Positions 1 through 9,326 are shown, numbered from the stretch's first letter. The stretch: 64,000 nucleotides of DNA from Streptococcus sp. M334 (GCF_000187745.1 NZ_GL732486.1:420736-484735); one strand, 5' to 3'. Numbers and translations: made by a program. The notes: generated by a model not told the origin, from the sequence alone.

Positions 1-44
1 TGATTTTTTATGCCCTTTTGGGCTTTTGAATGGAGGAAAATCAC
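1..44 (+). promoter_or_regulatory. 3' end of the tet(M) leader with ribosome binding site
   Basis: The window opens inside the untranslated leader of tet(M). A small hairpin (GCCC/GGGC around position 12-23) is followed by a T-rich stretch, as in the transcriptional attenuator described for tet(M) of Tn916. A GGAGG at 32-36 is 8 nt upstream of the ATG at 45. The promoter and the leader peptide lie outside the window, so tetracycline-dependent attenuation is inferred from the family. Confidence 0.6.
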
Positions 45-1964
45 ATGAAAATTATTAATATTGGAGTTTTAGCTCATGTTGATGCGGGAAAAACTACCTT
101 AACAGAAAGCTTATTATATAACAGTGGAGCGATTACAGAATTAGGAAGCGTGGACAAAGGTACAACGAGGACGGATAATACGCTTTTAGAACGTCAGAGA
201 GGAATTACAATTCAGACAGGAATAACCTCTTTTCAGTGGGAAAATACGAAGGTGAACATCATAGACACGCCAGGACATATGGATTTCTTAGCAGAAGTAT
301 ATCGTTCATTATCAGTTTTAGATGGGGCAATTCTACTGATTTCTGCAAAAGATGGCGTACAAGCACAAACTCGTATATTATTTCATGCACTTAGGAAAAT
401 GGGGATTCCCACAATCTTTTTTATCAATAAGATTGACCAAAATGGAATTGATTTATCAACGGTTTATCAGGATATTAAAGAGAAACTTTCTGCCGAAATT
501 GTAATCAAACAGAAGGTAGAACTGTATCCTAATATGTGTGTGACGAACTTTACCGAATCTGAACAATGGGATACGGTAATAGAGGGAAACGATGACCTTT
601 TAGAGAAATATATGTCCGGTAAATCATTAGAAGCATTGGAACTCGAACAAGAGGAAAGCATAAGATTTCAGAATTGTTCTCTGTTCCCTCTTTATCATGG
701 AAGTGCAAAAAGTAATATAGGGATTGATAACCTTATAGAAGTTATTACTAATAAATTTTATTCATCAACACATCGAGGTCCGTCTGAACTTTGCGGAAAT
801 GTTTTCAAAATTGAGTATTCGGAAAAAAGACAGCGTCTTGCATATATACGTCTTTATAGTGGCGTACTGCATTTGCGAGATTCGGTTAGAATATCGGAAA
901 AGGAAAAAATAAAAATTACAGAAATGTATACTTCAATAAATGGTGAATTATGTAAAATCGATAAGGCTTATTCCGGGGAAATTGTTATTTTGCAGAATGA
1001 GTTTTTGAAGTTAAATAGTGTTCTTGGAGATACAAAGCTATTGCCACAGAGAGAGAGAATTGAAAATCCCCTCCCTCTGCTGCAAACGACTGTTGAACCG
1101 AGCAAACCTCAACAAAGGGAAATGTTACTTGATGCACTTTTAGAAATCTCCGACAGTGACCCGCTTCTGCGATATTATGTGGATTCTGCGACACATGAAA
1201 TCATACTTTCTTTCTTAGGGAAAGTACAAATGGAAGTGACTTGTGCTCTGCTGCAAGAAAAGTATCATGTGGAGATAGAAATAAAAGAGCCTACAGTCAT
1301 TTATATGGAAAGACCGTTAAAAAAAGCAGAGTATACCATTCACATCGAAGTTCCACCGAATCCTTTCTGGGCTTCCATTGGTTTATCTGTATCACCGCTT
1401 CCGTTGGGAAGTGGAATGCAGTATGAGAGCTCGGTTTCTCTTGGATACTTAAATCAATCATTTCAAAATGCAGTTATGGAAGGGATACGCTATGGCTGTG
1501 AACAAGGATTGTATGGTTGGAATGTGACGGACTGTAAAATCTGTTTTAAGTATGGCTTATACTATAGCCCTGTTAGTACCCCAGCAGATTTTCGGATGCT
1601 TGCTCCTATTGTATTGGAACAAGTCTTAAAAAAAGCTGGAACAGAATTGTTAGAGCCATATCTTAGTTTTAAAATTTATGCGCCACAGGAATATCTTTCA
1701 CGAGCATACACCGATGCTCCTAAATATTGTGCGAACATCGTAGACACTCAATTGAAAAATAATGAGGTCATTCTTAGTGGAGAAATCCCTGCTCGGTGTA
1801 TTCAAGAATATCGTAGTGATTTAACTTTCTTTACAAATGGACGTAGTGTTTGTTTAACAGAGTTAAAAGGGTACCATGTTACTACCGGTGAACCTGTTTG
1901 CCAGCCCCGTCGTCCAAATAGTCGGATAGATAAAGTACGATATATGTTCAATAAAATAACTTAG
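45..1964 (+). CDS. tet(M): Tet(M) ribosomal protection protein, tetracycline resistance
   Basis: A 639-residue GTPase related to EF-G that binds tetracycline-stalled ribosomes and dislodges the drug; it acts in the cytosol. The G1 motif (AHVDAGKTT) lies near residues 10-18, the G3 motif DTPGH near 74-78 and the G4 motif NKID near 128-131, followed by EF-G-like domains. The length equals the usual Tet(M) length. An ATG at 30 is in frame, but the ATG at 45 is preceded by GGAGG at the right distance and gives the canonical N-terminus [13 protein letters not shown]. It is the first gene in the window. The rest of Tn916 (conjugation genes) would lie to the left. The downstream gene orf6 is disrupted by mega. 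Confidence 0.98.
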   Translation: MKIINIGVLAHVDAGKTTLTESLLYNSGAITELGSVDKGTTRTDNTLLERQRGITIQTGITSFQWENTKVNIIDTPGHMDFLAEVYRSLSVLDGAILLISAKDGVQAQTRILFHALRKMGIPTIFFINKIDQNGIDLSTVYQDIKEKLSAEIVIKQKVELYPNMCVTNFTESEQWDTVIEGNDDLLEKYMSGKSLEALELEQEESIRFQNCSLFPLYHGSAKSNIGIDNLIEVITNKFYSSTHRGPSELCGNVFKIEYSEKRQRLAYIRLYSGVLHLRDSVRISEKEKIKITEMYTSINGELCKIDKAYSGEIVILQNEFLKLNSVLGDTKLLPQRERIENPLPLLQTTVEPSKPQQREMLLDALLEISDSDPLLRYYVDSATHEIILSFLGKVQMEVTCALLQEKYHVEIEIKEPTVIYMERPLKKAEYTIHIEVPPNPFWASIGLSVSPLPLGSGMQYESSVSLGYLNQSFQNAVMEGIRYGCEQGLYGWNVTDCKICFKYGLYYSPVSTPADFRMLAPIVLEQVLKKAGTELLEPYLSFKIYAPQEYLSRAYTDAPKYCANIVDTQLKNNEVILSGEIPARCIQEYRSDLTFFTNGRSVCLTELKGYHVTTGEPVCQPRRPNSRIDKVRYMFNKIT

Positions 1965-2061
1965 TGTATTTTATGTTGTTATATAAATATGGTTTCTTGT
2001 TAAATAAGATGAAATATTTTTTAATAAAGATTTGAATTAAAGTGTAAAGGAGGAGATAGTT

Positions 2062-2088
2062 ATTATAAACTACAAGTGGATATTGTGT
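2062..2088 (+). pseudogene. orf6: 5' fragment of Tn916 orf6 (cysteine-rich KTR protein), cut by mega
   Basis: After a good Shine-Dalgarno (AAAGGAGGAGA) the frame reads NYKWILC and then runs into foreign DNA at about 2089, meeting a stop at about 2107. The rest of the same protein (PVCGNKTRLK...) resumes in frame at 7598. Together the two pieces rebuild the Tn916 orf6 product, a small protein with two CxxC pairs. The start codon is uncertain because the fragment has no ATG. Confidence 0.8.
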
Positions 2089-2142
2089 GCTGAGAGCTTT
2101 CTTCTATACTAATAGACGAAAGGGTGTGAAAATGATTTTTAA

Positions 2143-2573
2143 ATGATACTGTGGAACGGAACAGTAGCCCTAGTATTGACTACTGTCGTTTCTATTCATA
2201 TTGGCTATTCTAGGACTGAGATGAAAAAATCTATAAATGCTCAGAATAAAATTGAACCCGCAAATCTCCCCAAAACAATGGTGAGTCATGTACTTGTATT
2301 ATTCCGAAAAAATACACCTCTGGTGCAGTGAGACAAATTGGTGTATCTTATAGTGGCTTCGTAGATGAAAGCTATACTCTACTATCACTCTTTGATGATG
2401 TAGAACAAATTGAAAAAGATAATAGACTTCAGACAGCTATTGATGTTGTCAGAGAACAGTTTGGTTTTTTAGCCATACAAAAAGGAACCGTCCTAACTGA
2501 AGGTTCCAGAAATATTGAACGCAGTAAACTTATCGGTGGTCATTCCGCGGGTGGATTGGAGGGATTAAAATGA
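2143..2573 (+). pseudogene. UmuC/ImpB-type Y-family DNA polymerase remnant, C-terminal part, frameshifted
   Basis: Two overlapping frames give one homologous stretch. Frame 1 contains VSIHIGYSRTE and ends at 2331; frame 2 continues with VRQIGVSYSGFVDESYTLLSLF and ends with ARSKLIGGHSAGG-like residues (here ERSKLIGGHSAGG). This is the C-terminal little-finger region of the UmuC/UvrX-type repair polymerases found on Tn5252-like elements. The shift falls at an A6 run near 2308, where seven A would restore the frame. The catalytic N-terminal domains are missing, so it cannot work as a polymerase. It overlaps the next gene by 4 bp. Confidence 0.7.
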
Positions 2574-2905
2574 AACAAGAAAAAAATACAGTACAATTTT
2601 CAGAAATCCGTAGCAAAGGATGTAATGATATTGAAATGCTTGAAAGATTTTTACATGGAATCGTTGAAACAGCAACTTCAAAACTTCGTCAGAGAAAACT
2701 CAAAACAACTGAAATATCGATACGACTAGTACATGCTAAATCTGAAAACCGATTACCATTGGAATTTACATTTAGCATTAAGCCAACAAGCTCATCTGTG
2801 ATAATCTATACTGAGGTAATCAATCGCTTTAAAGAATGTTACACAGGTGGGGGAATTCAAGGTTTTACGATTCAATTTGATAAAAATACCCTTGCCTCTG
2901 CATAG
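2570..2905 (+). CDS. Small conserved protein of the mega/Tn5252 SOS-gene cluster (unknown)
   Basis: A 111-residue protein whose ATG overlaps the stop of the umuC remnant (ATGA), as expected for a translationally coupled operon. No transmembrane segment or known motif is visible. It is moderately basic in its first 60 residues. Homologues usually sit between umuC and a YolD-like gene in streptococcal ICEs, from which mega's cargo appears to derive. I do not recognise a function. Confidence 0.65.
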   Translation: MKQEKNTVQFSEIRSKGCNDIEMLERFLHGIVETATSKLRQRKLKTTEISIRLVHAKSENRLPLEFTFSIKPTSSSVIIYTEVINRFKECYTGGGIQGFTIQFDKNTLASA

Positions 2906-2917
2906 AAAGGATTTGAT

Positions 2918-3286
2918 ATGATTGACCGTTCATATTTACCATTTCAATCAGCAAGAGAGTACCAGGATACAAAGATGCAAAAATGGATGGGCTTTTTCCT
3001 ATCTGAACATGCATCAGCACTCTCTGATGATACAAACAAAGTAACGTACATGTCTGACTTATCACTAGAGAAGAAATTATTACTCCTCAGTCAAGTATAC
3101 GCCGGGCAGCTACGCACACGCATTCAAGTGATTGAAAAAAACAAGCGTGTTTCCTACACTGGAACAATACCAAGTCTGACCAAAGATTTCATTTTGATAA
3201 AAACTACAACAGGTCACATCAATTTGAAATTAAAAGACATTATTAGTATTGAACTTGTCGAGGAGGTGCTCTATGAATCAGCTTGA
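2918..3286 (+). CDS. YolD-like protein
   Basis: A 122-residue protein beginning MIDRSYLPFQSAREYQD. A YolD-like domain covers the C-terminal half: a small beta-rich domain with RIQVIEKNKRVSYTGTI, then a short strand-rich tail. YolD-family genes typically sit beside UmuC/UvrX-type polymerases and may modulate them; here the partner polymerase is broken. The gene starts 12 bp after the previous gene with an AGAAAGGA ribosome site, and its 3' end overlaps the next gene by 14 bp, so the cluster is one transcript. Confidence 0.65.
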   Translation: MIDRSYLPFQSAREYQDTKMQKWMGFFLSEHASALSDDTNKVTYMSDLSLEKKLLLLSQVYAGQLRTRIQVIEKNKRVSYTGTIPSLTKDFILIKTTTGHINLKLKDIISIELVEEVLYESA

Positions 3287-3572
3287 GTTTCAGCGTAATC
3301 ACCTACAAATGGACTATTATAGCGAGAGCTACCAAGATTTTGAACGTGACTTCTACCGCTACTCTAACATGAATATTCCATTGACCTTCCTAACTGATGA
3401 TATCCTAAAAACAATGGCGACTTCACGTAAGAATTACTTTGTCCTCAATAAGGAAAAGTCCAGAGATAACCGCGATCACTTCTTCATATTTGAAGTAAGT
3501 ACCGTAGATGAGAATCCGCTAATCTATCATTATACATATAAGAAAACTACAATATATTTAGCAGAAAAATAG
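3273..3572 (+). CDS. DUF5960-type small protein, last gene of the mega plus-strand cluster
   Basis: A 99-residue acidic/aromatic-rich protein beginning MNQLEFQRNHLQMDYYSESY. An ATG at 3273 is preceded by a strong GAGGAGGTG, which decides the start over an in-frame start at 3249 inside the previous gene. It resembles the DUF5960 proteins that accompany umuC and yolD on Tn5252-type ICEs. The function is unknown. A hairpin terminator follows directly. Confidence 0.65.
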   Translation: MNQLEFQRNHLQMDYYSESYQDFERDFYRYSNMNIPLTFLTDDILKTMATSRKNYFVLNKEKSRDNRDHFFIFEVSTVDENPLIYHYTYKKTTIYLAEK

Positions 3573-3602
3573 GAGCAGTTCAATTGACTGTTCCTATTTT
3601 TA
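3570..3602 (+). terminator. Terminator of the mega plus-strand cluster
   Basis: The inverted repeat GGAGCAGT / ACTGTTCC (one G-T pair) with a short loop is followed by TATTTTTAAT. It overlaps the stop codon of the DUF5960-like gene and faces the convergent mel gene. Confidence 0.7.
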
Positions 3603-3689
3603 ATATTCATAAAATCTAAAGTCTTTATACTCTTTAACAATGGAGTCGCCAACCAGAACAGACTATACTGACCAGCGACTACCTTAAAT

Positions 3690-5153
3690 TTAATGTTTCA
3701 GATTTATTTTCTTATCTCTAATTTCATAAACTACATCTGCTACATTTTCGAGTAATCGTTTATCGTGGGTGATAAACACGATAGTTCCGGTGTACTCCTT
3801 CATTAGTATTTCCAAAGCCTCTAAACTTGGTATGTCAAGGAAGTTACTGGGTTCATCCATTATTAGGATGTTATATCTACCCATGAGCATTTTAGCAAGC
3901 AACAATTTTATAATTTCTCCACCGCTTAAAACAGATAAACTTTTTCCAATATCGTTCTGTTTGAACCCCATAGATGCTAGCACTGAACGAATTTCTGATA
4001 TATTGTAGTCACAATCCTTCTGCATAAACTCCATAACATTCTGATTACTGTTGTACTTGTAACCATTCTGTGCAAAGTAACCTATTTTTGCCTTAGGCGA
4101 AATAGAAATTCCTTCTTCATGGTTTAAGATCATTTGGATTAAAGTTGTTTTTCCGATTCCATTACCACCAGTTAACGCCACTTTTGCTCCTAACGGAATT
4201 TGAAAAGATGCATTTTCAAACAGAGCCTTATCCCCAAATACTTTATTAATTTCTGCACCGACTATAGGGTATGGATTATGGAGCTCCAATGCTTTACTTT
4301 GCCTGAAACGAATTCTGCGAATGCCTTCCGGAGCTTCTACTTTTCCTAAGGCCGCAATCCTGTGCTCTAGGGTTTTAGCAGCATTATACATCTTTTTTTC
4401 CTTACTTCCTATTGATTTTTGATGAGCTAAACGCCCTCCGTCTTCAGTACTTTTTTTCTTTGAAGAACCTTTTGCCTTCTGTTCTATTTTACGAGCCTGT
4501 TTTCGCTTTTCCTCCGCAGCCCTTTCCAATCGGGCACGTTCCGCAATAAATTGTTCGTATTCTGCAGCTTGGCTCTTACGTTCTTCCTCTTTCTGACGAA
4601 GATAATCAGAATAGTTTCCCCAATACTCAGTGATTTTGCCATCTTTCAGTTCCCATATTTTATCTACTATTTCATCAAGAAAATAGCGGTCATGGCTAAT
4701 AACTAACAGTGCACCTGTAAAATATTTTAGCTGTCCTATTAGAAAATCAATTCCTTCACGGTCTAAATGGCTCGTAGGTTCATCCGCTAAAATACCATGA
4801 ACCTGTGCCGATAAGGCCTGTGCTATTTTAAGCCTTGTTTCTTCACCACCGCTCATAGTCTGTATATTTAATTGCTCAACACCTAGCTTGCCTACAAGTG
4901 CAAAATCTTTTTCCTCCTGCAGAGTTACTTCGTCCAACTGGGGAATATAGGCAAGTTCACCCAGACGATTCATTTTACATCCTGGGGGAGTTAATTCTCC
5001 TAAAAGTACCCTGAGTAAAGTGCTTTTTCCAGCACCATTTGCTCCTACTAAACCAATACGGTCATAATCATATACTTCTAATTCATTTATATCTAAAACA
5101 TCGCGTCCTTTGAATTCCACACGAATGTCTTTTGCTTTTAATATTAATTCCAT
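3690..5153 (-). CDS. mel: Mel / Msr(D), ABC-F ribosomal protection protein, macrolide resistance
   Basis: A 487-residue ABC-F protein with two nucleotide-binding domains and no membrane segment. Domain 1 has Walker [10 protein letters not shown] (about 37-45) and signature [16 protein letters not shown] highly charged linker with KKR-rich helices (about 190-260) follows. Domain 2 has Walker [10 protein letters not shown] and signature [19 protein letters not shown] proteins of this type displace macrolides (and ketolides) from the ribosome rather than pump them. It lies 119 bp downstream of mef(E) on the same strand and is cotranscribed with it. The pair gives the M phenotype. Confidence 0.96.
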
Positions 5154-5272
5154 AACATTTCCTCCTGTCTATAATCGCATGCTTTCATTTGTTTGTATGC
5201 AGGGAAAACCCTGCGATTTTAGCAGGAAGAGTTACATGAAAATAAGATACATAAATATTCCTCCAATATTGT

Positions 5273-6490
5273 TTATTTTAAATCTAATTTTCTAACCTCA
5301 GTTATCATTTGGCAAACTATAGCAATGCCAATAATTAAAATACCTGATAGTAAAAACCAATGATTTACACCGATTTTATCAGCAAAGAATCCAGAAAGAA
5401 TTAACCCAATTGGCATAGCAAGTGACATGATACTTCCGATCAAAGAAAATACACGTCCTAAATATTCAGGCTTAATTTTCTCCTGAAAAAGAGCTGTTTG
5501 CACACCGCTATAAAATGGCACCGAAAGCCCCATTATTGCACAGCAAACTACGAATATTACAAATCCATTTGGAGGAAGTATTCCCGAAACGGCTAAACTG
5601 GTCCCCATTATAAAAAATGAACTTGTTATTAGTAATACATGCTTTTCGAAGCCCCCTAATCTTCCTAATAATAAGCCTCCTGCTAGCATCCCAAATGCAA
5701 AGGAAATTTCCGTAATAGAAATATGCACAGGCGTTCCATTAAAGTGTTCCATGCTTATTAAAGGAAATAGTGCATTGATTGGCATATAAACAAAAGTATA
5801 TAGTGTTCCTAAGAGTAATAAGGCAAACAATCCTTTGTTTTGTCTCAGAACCACAACTCCTTCTTTCATCTCCCTTATGAAATTTGGTTCTAAACTTTGC
5901 ACTTGATTACCCAGCTTAGGTATACGTACAATTGCTACCGTAATAGATGCAATCACAGCACCCAATACGTCGATGGCAATAATAGCATTTAAATCCCAAA
6001 CGGAGTATAAGAGTGCTGCAACTGCCGGACTAACAATATAGCTTATAGACTGCAAAGACTGACTATAGCCTGCGCATTTCGTTAGCTGTTCTTCTGGTAC
6101 TAAAAGTGGTGTAACCGCATTGAGTGCTGGGGTATGAAAAGCTGTTCCAATGCTACGGATAAACAATACTATCATAATCATCCAGACAGGTAGCTCCATA
6201 CAGAATGCAACAATAGCAAGCACTGCACCAGCTGCTGCGATAATTAAATCGGCACCAATCATTATCTTCTTCCTATCATGACGATCCACTAGCACACCAA
6301 TGGCAGGTCCCAAAATCGCATAGGGTAAAAAACCTACTAATGAAGCCATAGACAAGACCATCGCAGATCCTGTTTTTTCTGTAAGGTAAAAAATAATCGC
6401 CATTTGCAGGATGGCACTAGTGATTAATGATACTGCTTGCCCTGCCCATATTGCATAAAATTTTCGTTTCCAATTGTTGTATTTTTCCAT
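5273..6490 (-). CDS. mef(E): Mef(E) macrolide efflux pump (MFS)
   Basis: A 405-residue major facilitator protein of the usual Mef length with about 12 hydrophobic segments. The loop motif GVLVDRHDRKK between segments 2 and 3 is the MFS motif A. It exports 14- and 15-membered macrolides using the proton gradient. It is called mef(E) rather than mef(A) because of the mega context; the two alleles are about 90% identical, and only alignment would settle it. A GGAGATAAT ribosome site precedes ATG 6490. Expression is controlled by the attenuator and leader peptide upstream. Confidence 0.96.
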   Translation of the reverse strand: MEKYNNWKRKFYAIWAGQAVSLITSAILQMAIIFYLTEKTGSAMVLSMASLVGFLPYAILGPAIGVLVDRHDRKKIMIGADLIIAAAGAVLAIVAFCMELPVWMIMIVLFIRSIGTAFHTPALNAVTPLLVPEEQLTKCAGYSQSLQSISYIVSPAVAALLYSVWDLNAIIAIDVLGAVIASITVAIVRIPKLGNQVQSLEPNFIREMKEGVVVLRQNKGLFALLLLGTLYTFVYMPINALFPLISMEHFNGTPVHISITEISFAFGMLAGGLLLGRLGGFEKHVLLITSSFFIMGTSLAVSGILPPNGFVIFVVCCAIMGLSVPFYSGVQTALFQEKIKPEYLGRVFSLIGSIMSLAMPIGLILSGFFADKIGVNHWFLLSGILIIGIAIVCQMITEVRKLDLK

Positions 6491-6550
6491 TTATATTATC
6501 TCCTGCATATTATTTTGCTTGAATTTCTATTTTGAATAGCATTCTAGGCA

Positions 6551-6596
6551 ATAAAAAATGCAGGCCAAACCCCACAATGTGGCTTTTGGTCTGCAT
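6551..6596 (-). terminator. Attenuator terminator in the mef(E) leader
   Basis: On the minus strand GCAGACCAAAAGCCACA is followed by its near-perfect complement (TGTGGGGTTTGGCCTGC), and then by an ATTTTTTAT tract. It lies between the leader peptide and mef(E). Macrolide-induced anti-attenuation of mef(E)/mel is established; the stem and T tract seen here are the expected terminator. Confidence 0.85.
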
Positions 6597-6757
6597 ACAT
6601 ACAATTTGGAAACATTCATATTAAAGACATAGTTAAATAAAGGTATAGTTAAATAACCAATATCCTCACCGTAACTAATGAATGCTCAATATCGTATAAA
6701 TAAGCACAACAAAAAAGCCTATCATCGGGTATAGATTCTGCTTTTTTTATTGCCAGC

Positions 6758-6784
6758 TTATCTTAAACGCATTGAGGCTGTCAT
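6758..6784 (-). CDS. mef(E)/mel leader peptide MTASMRLR
   Basis: An eight-codon reading frame, ATG to TAA, preceded by AGGAGG. Macrolide-bound ribosomes stall on this peptide and prevent formation of the downstream terminator; this is established for mega. It is too short for ordinary gene calling but is clear in the sequence. Confidence 0.9.
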   Translation of the reverse strand: MTASMRLR

Positions 6785-6824
6785 AGTTTCGGTTCCTCCT
6801 ACATCTTTGTTTATATCAATTTAT

Positions 6825-6853
6825 AGTATAACACAACAAGATGATATGTTCAA
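6825..6853 (-). promoter_or_regulatory. Promoter of the mef(E)-mel operon
   Basis: On the minus strand, TTGAAC (6853-6848), 17 bp, then TATACT (6830-6825). The start would fall a few bases downstream, about 35 nt before the leader peptide. The position fits an inducible attenuated operon. Confidence 0.8.
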
Positions 6854-6875
6854 TATAAAAGTTATGGAATGAGAC

Positions 6876-7046
6876 TCATACTTCCAATTCGATGCCAGAT
6901 TTAAAGGATATGACGAAGTTTTCTTCATAGACTGTAACGCTCTGGATTATCTTCCTTAGTAGCAAGCGATTAGCTTTCACAAAATCTTCTGTTTGTAGTT
7001 TTAAAAATTCATCAGGATTTTCTAACTCAACCTCAAAATATTTCAT
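6876..7046 (-). pseudogene. Possible C-terminal fragment of a serine recombinase
   Basis: A 56-codon frame from ATG 7046 with GAGGGA seven bases upstream; an in-frame start at 7103 is less likely. The tail (LLRKIIQSVTVYEENFVISF, then KSGIELEV) resembles the extreme C-terminus of large serine recombinases of ICEs. It lacks the catalytic domain, so it is probably a relic of the element from which mega was built. The similarity is from memory and short; a free-standing small protein remains possible. Confidence 0.35.
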
Positions 7047-7103
7047 TTTACATTCCCTCATTTCATTTATTGATAAATTGAGTTTGCAAAAAAGAGTGGA
7101 CAA

Positions 7104-7567
7104 TTTTTGTCTACTCTTAACCTTTAAAATAGTTTTTTTTAATCGATTTGAAGTTGCCTAAATTATTACTTATTCGGTAAAATGAAGTATTGCTTTCAAC
7201 AGATTTCCTTCAACTACACTTCACTTGATTCAAACAAGGTGGGTACATTTCTATTCCCACAAACTCCTTGTCAATGGAAACAAACACGTACCCACAGGGT
7301 AAATGGAAATAGAAACTGATAATTTCTAGCTATCACTTCTACTCATTCCAAAAATTTTCTCACTCTGATACTTACCCACCATAAAGCAAAAAGCCTTGCA
7401 ATCAAGGCTTTCATTATCCCTTTCGTTCAAAGGTTTCTAAGCTTTTACGAGCAGAGCGACACACTCAGCGGTTCGCTATCTCCGTTCTGTCTGCGTGCTA
7501 GCACTTGTCAATCACGGACAGCTATCGCATGGGCGGAAGTAAATGCTAATCTTCGTCGTTTTACTCC
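7104..7567. other. Non-coding right end of mega
   Basis: No convincing gene. It holds a hairpin AAAGCCTTG/CAAGGCTTT at about 7392-7412 and a GC-richer stretch with short inverted repeats at about 7440-7590 ending at the orf6 junction. This may be a relic of an ICE end, but no att site is recognisable. Confidence 0.5.
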
Positions 7568-7596
7568 TTGACTAGCAAACTTACCGCCTCAACATG

Positions 7597-7759
7597 TCCT
7601 GTATGTGGAAATAAAACACGATTAAAGATAAGGGAAGATACTGAATTAAAAAAATTCCCCCTCTATTGTCCGAAATGCAGACAAGAAAATTTAATTGAAA
7701 TAAAGCAGTTCAAAGTAACTGTGATTACAGAGCCAGACGCAAAGACGCAGAGCCGATAA
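7597..7759 (+). pseudogene. orf6: 3' fragment of Tn916 orf6 (cysteine-rich KTR protein)
   Basis: From the junction the frame reads PVCGNKTRLKIREDTELKKF and then CPKC, and ends QSR*. The CPVCGNK and CPKC pairs form a likely zinc ribbon. The first three native bases complete the split Cys codon. An open frame now runs from an ATG-like start at about 7568 inside mega (MTSKLTAST...), so a chimeric protein could be made, but no good ribosome site is seen. Confidence 0.85.
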
Positions 7760-7797
7760 AATGAGATTAATACAATCTCATTTTATCGGCTCTTTCC
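7749..7797. terminator. Bidirectional terminator between orf6 and orf9
   Basis: A long perfect stem AGAGCCGATAAAATGAGATT with a 4-6 nt loop and its complement, followed by TTTCC on the plus strand. It sits between the convergent orf6 remnant and orf9. Confidence 0.8.
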
Positions 7798-7818
7798 GTT
7801 ATGTATGGATTCTTTTAA

Positions 7819-8172
7819 TTAGTCTTCGATGTTTCTTGCTTCGTTGATACCGCTGGCTAAAGATTCCATTAAGGATAGTTCTTTGTCTGTAAAGCTATCC
7901 ATGTATTTCTCTATCTGTAATCGTCGGGTGCTTTTTACCAAGTTATTAGCAGGTAAGAAAAATTCATCAACGGAAACATGAAGTAACGATACAAGGTCAT
8001 AAAGAACTTGTATGCTGGGGTGTTGCCCTTTATTTTCAATATTAGTTAAGTACCGTGGGTCAATTTCAATCAATGCTCCCACTTGTTCACGAGTTAAACC
8101 TCGTTTCAATCGAGCTTCTTTAATGGCTAAACCAAAGGCTCTAAAATCATATTTATCTTCTTTTTTACGCAT
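7819..8172 (-). CDS. orf9: Tn916 Orf9, XRE-family transcriptional regulator
   Basis: A 117-residue protein with an XRE/Cro-type helix-turn-helix at about residues 13-70 ([21 protein letters not shown]). In Tn916 Orf9 is thought to repress the orf7-orf8 promoter, and read-through from tet(M) relieves this, coupling excision and transfer to tetracycline. It is divergent from orf7. The length matches the Tn916 protein. Confidence 0.93.
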   Translation of the reverse strand: MRKKEDKYDFRAFGLAIKEARLKRGLTREQVGALIEIDPRYLTNIENKGQHPSIQVLYDLVSLLHVSVDEFFLPANNLVKSTRRLQIEKYMDSFTDKELSLMESLASGINEARNIED

Positions 8173-8676
8173 AGTAGACCACCTCTATACATTTTATTGT
8201 TCCTACTGAATTAAAAACAGGTATAGAAAAACGTGTTATATGGTTTATAGGTTTATATTTAATAAAAAGCACTACTAAACGCCAATAAAAAAAACCGTTA
8301 TATGGTAGTGCTATTTACGCTGTTAAAATATTGTATATTACTTCCAAATGGCGGTTTGTTGGAGGTCAACGTCGCCATGAAGTACATCATATACAATAAA
8401 TTTCCTTACATTGGGTTCTTGTCAAAAAAAGTCGTCTATCTGCAATAGATAAGTACGTCCACCAATGTGGTTTTATAAATCATATAGATAGAATAACAGA
8501 AGCATGTAAACAGAGAAATAAATCTGTTTATATGCTTTTTTGGCTATTCAGAACTTTTTTACAAAGTTTATTTATCAGTAATGCAACAAATCCCCCTTTC
8601 ACATTGGGACTAAGAGTGAAAGGAGATAAACGAGCAAGGCTCACTTCCTTTCCTAGACAGAAAGGGGGTGAGAAAC
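8173..8676 (+). promoter_or_regulatory. orf9-orf7 divergent regulatory region
   Basis: About 500 bp without a gene. It holds the orf9 promoter side, several short inverted repeats near 8330-8400 (TTGTATAT ... ATATACAA), a terminator at 8501-8541, and the orf7 ribosome site AAAGGGGG at 8661-8668. The role in controlling orf7 is inferred from Tn916. Confidence 0.6.
8501..8541 (+). terminator. Intrinsic terminator in front of orf7
   Basis: A 14-bp stem AGCATGTAAACAGA / TCTGTTTATATGCT (one G-T pair), loop GAAATAAA, then six T. Placed about 135 bp upstream of orf7 on its coding strand, it can limit read-through into orf7-xis-int. Confidence 0.85.
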
Positions 8677-9099
8677 ATGAAACCATCTTCTTTTCAGACC
8701 ACAATAGAAAATCAGTTTGACTATATCTGTAAACGTGCTATGGAAGACGAGCGAAAGAATTATATGCTTTATCTTTCAAGGATTGCAAAGCGTGAGGTGT
8801 CCTTTTCGGATGTTGGCGATTATCTTGTTAGCCAGTTTGCGACAACAGATAACTATTCAACTGACTTTCAGATTTTTACACTCAATGGGTTATCAGTAGG
8901 CGTTGAAAATGATTTGTTGAGTGAAGCATTACGTGAGTTGCCAGACAAGAAACGTGAAATTCTACTGCTGTTTTACTTTATGGACATGAGCGATTCAGAA
9001 ATTGCAGACCTGTTGAAATTGAACCGTTCTACTGTCTATCGGCATAGAACCAGTGGACTAGCCTTAATTAAAAAGTTTATGGAGGAATTTGAAGAATGA
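8677..9099 (+). CDS. orf7: Tn916 Orf7, sigma-70-like regulator
   Basis: A 140-residue protein. The C-terminal half (about 85-135) is a sigma region 4-like helix-turn-helix: ALRELPDKKREILLLFYFMD followed by DSEIADLLKLNRSTVYRHR. Orf7 and Orf8 activate the xis-int and conjugation transcripts in Tn916. ATG 8677 is chosen because AAAGGGGG lies nine bases upstream; a GTG at 8668 is in frame but inside that site. The 3' end overlaps orf8 by 4 bp. Confidence 0.93.
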   Translation: MKPSSFQTTIENQFDYICKRAMEDERKNYMLYLSRIAKREVSFSDVGDYLVSQFATTDNYSTDFQIFTLNGLSVGVENDLLSEALRELPDKKREILLLFYFMDMSDSEIADLLKLNRSTVYRHRTSGLALIKKFMEEFEE

Positions 9100-9326
9100 A
9101 AACACAATATCCTATGATTCCCTTTCCTCTCATTGTAAAGGCAACAGATGGCGATACCGAAGCGATTAACCAGATTCTACATCATTACAGAGGGTACATA
9201 ACGAAGCGTTCCCTACGACTTATGAAAGATGAATATGGCAATCAAAGTATGGTCGTTGATGAAGTCTTACGTGGAAGAATGGAAACCAGACTGATTACAA
9301 AGATTTTGTCATTTGAAATTAAGTAA
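9096..9326 (+). CDS. orf8: Tn916 Orf8, helix-turn-helix conjugative transposon protein
   Basis: A 76-residue protein with the small helix-turn-helix domain typical of conjugative transposons (FPLIVKATDGDTEAINQILH, then a basic stretch YITKRSLRL). ATGA overlap with orf7 indicates translational coupling. It works with Orf7 as a positive regulator of downstream transcription in Tn916. Confidence 0.92.
   Translation: MKTQYPMIPFPLIVKATDGDTEAINQILHHYRGYITKRSLRLMKDEYGNQSMVVDEVLRGRMETRLITKILSFEIK

Larger units (their letters stand above)
2089..7597. mobile_element. Mega (macrolide efflux genetic assembly) element inserted in orf6
   Basis: About 5.5 kb lies between the two halves of orf6. It carries mef(E) and mel on the minus strand and the convergent small genes orf3-orf5 on the plus strand, which is the known mega layout and length. 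The bases TGT occur at both junctions (2086-2088 and 7595-7597), so the edges are uncertain by three bases. No intact transposase or recombinase gene is present, so mega depends on its host element or on transformation for movement. Edges are inferred by rebuilding orf6. Confidence 0.9.
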
